Source of the DNA: Candidatus Intestinimonas stercorigallinarum
GTDB lineage: Bacteria > Bacillota > Clostridia > Oscillospirales > Oscillospiraceae
Assembly (NCBI GenBank): GCA_019115345.1
Contig: DXDV01000011.1
Coordinates: forward strand, 1 to 15,244
DNA: 15,244 nt
Reading direction: 5' to 3'
Part shown: positions 14,864-15,244 of the stretch, piece by piece
How positions within the stretch are numbered: position 1 is the stretch's first letter
Layout of the letters: each line of letters opens with the position of its first letter
Position numbers and translations under genes: made by a program
Notes under the pieces: model-generated
Seen by the model: only the letters and a program-made list of their open reading frames with translations
Database searches by the model: none
What the model was told of the DNA's origin: nothing

Positions 14864-15244
14864 ATGTCATACCGGCCTCTGGCGGACGAGATCCGCCCCA
14901 CCAGCCTGGACGAGGTGGTGGGACAGCGGCACATTCTGGGCCCCGACGGGCTGCTGCGGCGCATCATCGAGAGCGGGAACATCCCCAACCTGGTCTTTTA
15001 CGGCCCCTCGGGCACCGGCAAGACCACCGTGGCCAACCTCATCGCCGCCCGGACCAACCGGACCCTGCGGCGGATCAACGCCACCACCGGCTCCCTCTCC
15101 GACGTGAAGGACGTGCTCTCCGACGTGGGCACCATGCTGGCCCCCAACGGCATCCTCCTCTATCTGGACGAGATCCAGTACTTCAACAAAAAGCAGCAGC
15201 AGTCCCTGCTGGAGGTCATCGAAAAGGGGGACGTCACCTTCATC
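14864..15244 (+). CDS. rarA: Replication-associated recombination protein A (AAA+ ATPase), 5' part
   Basis: First 127 codons of a RarA/MgsA-type clamp-loader-like AAA+ ATPase that acts at stalled replication forks; the rest lies beyond the right edge. The N-terminus MSYRPLADEIRPTSLDEVVG is typical, followed by GQRHILGPDGLL. Walker A is GPSGTGKTT at 47-55, and Walker B is ILLYLDEI at 97-104, followed by QYFNKKQQQSLLEVIE, which is characteristic of the firmicute branch. The ATG at 14864 has GGGAGG 8 nt upstream. Other AAA+ proteins such as RuvB or DnaX fit less well: the spacing from N-terminus to Walker A and the FNKKQQ sequence point to RarA. Confidence 0.93.
   Translation, partial: MSYRPLADEIRPTSLDEVVGQRHILGPDGLLRRIIESGNIPNLVFYGPSGTGKTTVANLIAARTNRTLRRINATTGSLSDVKDVLSDVGTMLAPNGILLYLDEIQYFNKKQQQSLLEVIEKGDVTFI

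Noticed and set aside
1..15244. Mobile elements, CRISPR arrays, toxin-antitoxin or defence genes.
   Set aside because: Every long coding stretch is assigned to a housekeeping or conserved family. No transposase, integrase, direct-repeat array or base-composition break is visible.

Overview
This is a GC-rich chromosomal segment from a Gram-positive anaerobe-type Firmicute. The evidence is a PolC-type replicative polymerase, the pyrH-frr-uppS-cdsA-dxr-rseP-ispG-polC gene order, DUF951, and AGGAGG-like ribosome binding sites before almost every gene. The strong G/C bias at third positions and the protein flavour suggest a gut Oscillospiraceae/Ruminococcaceae-type clostridium (Flavonifractor, Lawsonibacter or a relative). 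That placement is inferred from memory of such proteins, not from a search.

Bases 1-9892, minus strand: one long housekeeping operon read right to left, pyrH, frr, uppS, cdsA, dxr, rseP, ispG and polC. polC runs off the left edge and lacks its 3' end. The operon joins UMP phosphorylation, ribosome recycling, isoprenoid precursor synthesis (dxr, ispG), the undecaprenyl carrier (uppS), phospholipid synthesis (cdsA), intramembrane proteolysis (rseP) and DNA replication (polC). Most joints are tight (1, 3 and 15 bp, and an overlap or near-overlap). Two wider joints, frr/uppS (104 bp) and rseP/ispG (71 bp), each hold a strong hairpin just ahead of the next ribosome binding site.

Bases 9893-10169: a divergent regulatory region. 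A good sigma-A promoter reads right into ald, and an AT-rich stretch probably holds the promoter of the pyrH operon. rpsB-tsf, which often precede pyrH in Firmicutes, are not next to it here.

Bases 10170-11285, plus strand: ald, alanine dehydrogenase, alone. Bases 11286-11586 have no gene and carry four inverted repeats between convergent genes, one of them a convincing terminator.

Bases 11587-13781, minus strand: a three-gene unit of a DUF951 mini-protein, hisC and a radical SAM protein. It is driven by a textbook TTGACA-N17-TATAAT promoter, with a 4-bp overlap and a 3-bp gap between genes.

Bases 13850-15244, plus strand: a protein with three S1-like domains, its terminator, and the first 127 codons of rarA, cut by the right edge. 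The rarA promoter appears to lie across the S1-gene terminator.

I found no mobile element, CRISPR array, rRNA, tRNA or defence system. This is an ordinary core-genome window, and the points worth a second look are mostly regulatory: hairpins inside the operon, the terminator/promoter overlap, and a repeat-bearing linker in PolC. The very long ORFs on the opposite strand of these genes are high-GC antisense shadows and are not annotated.
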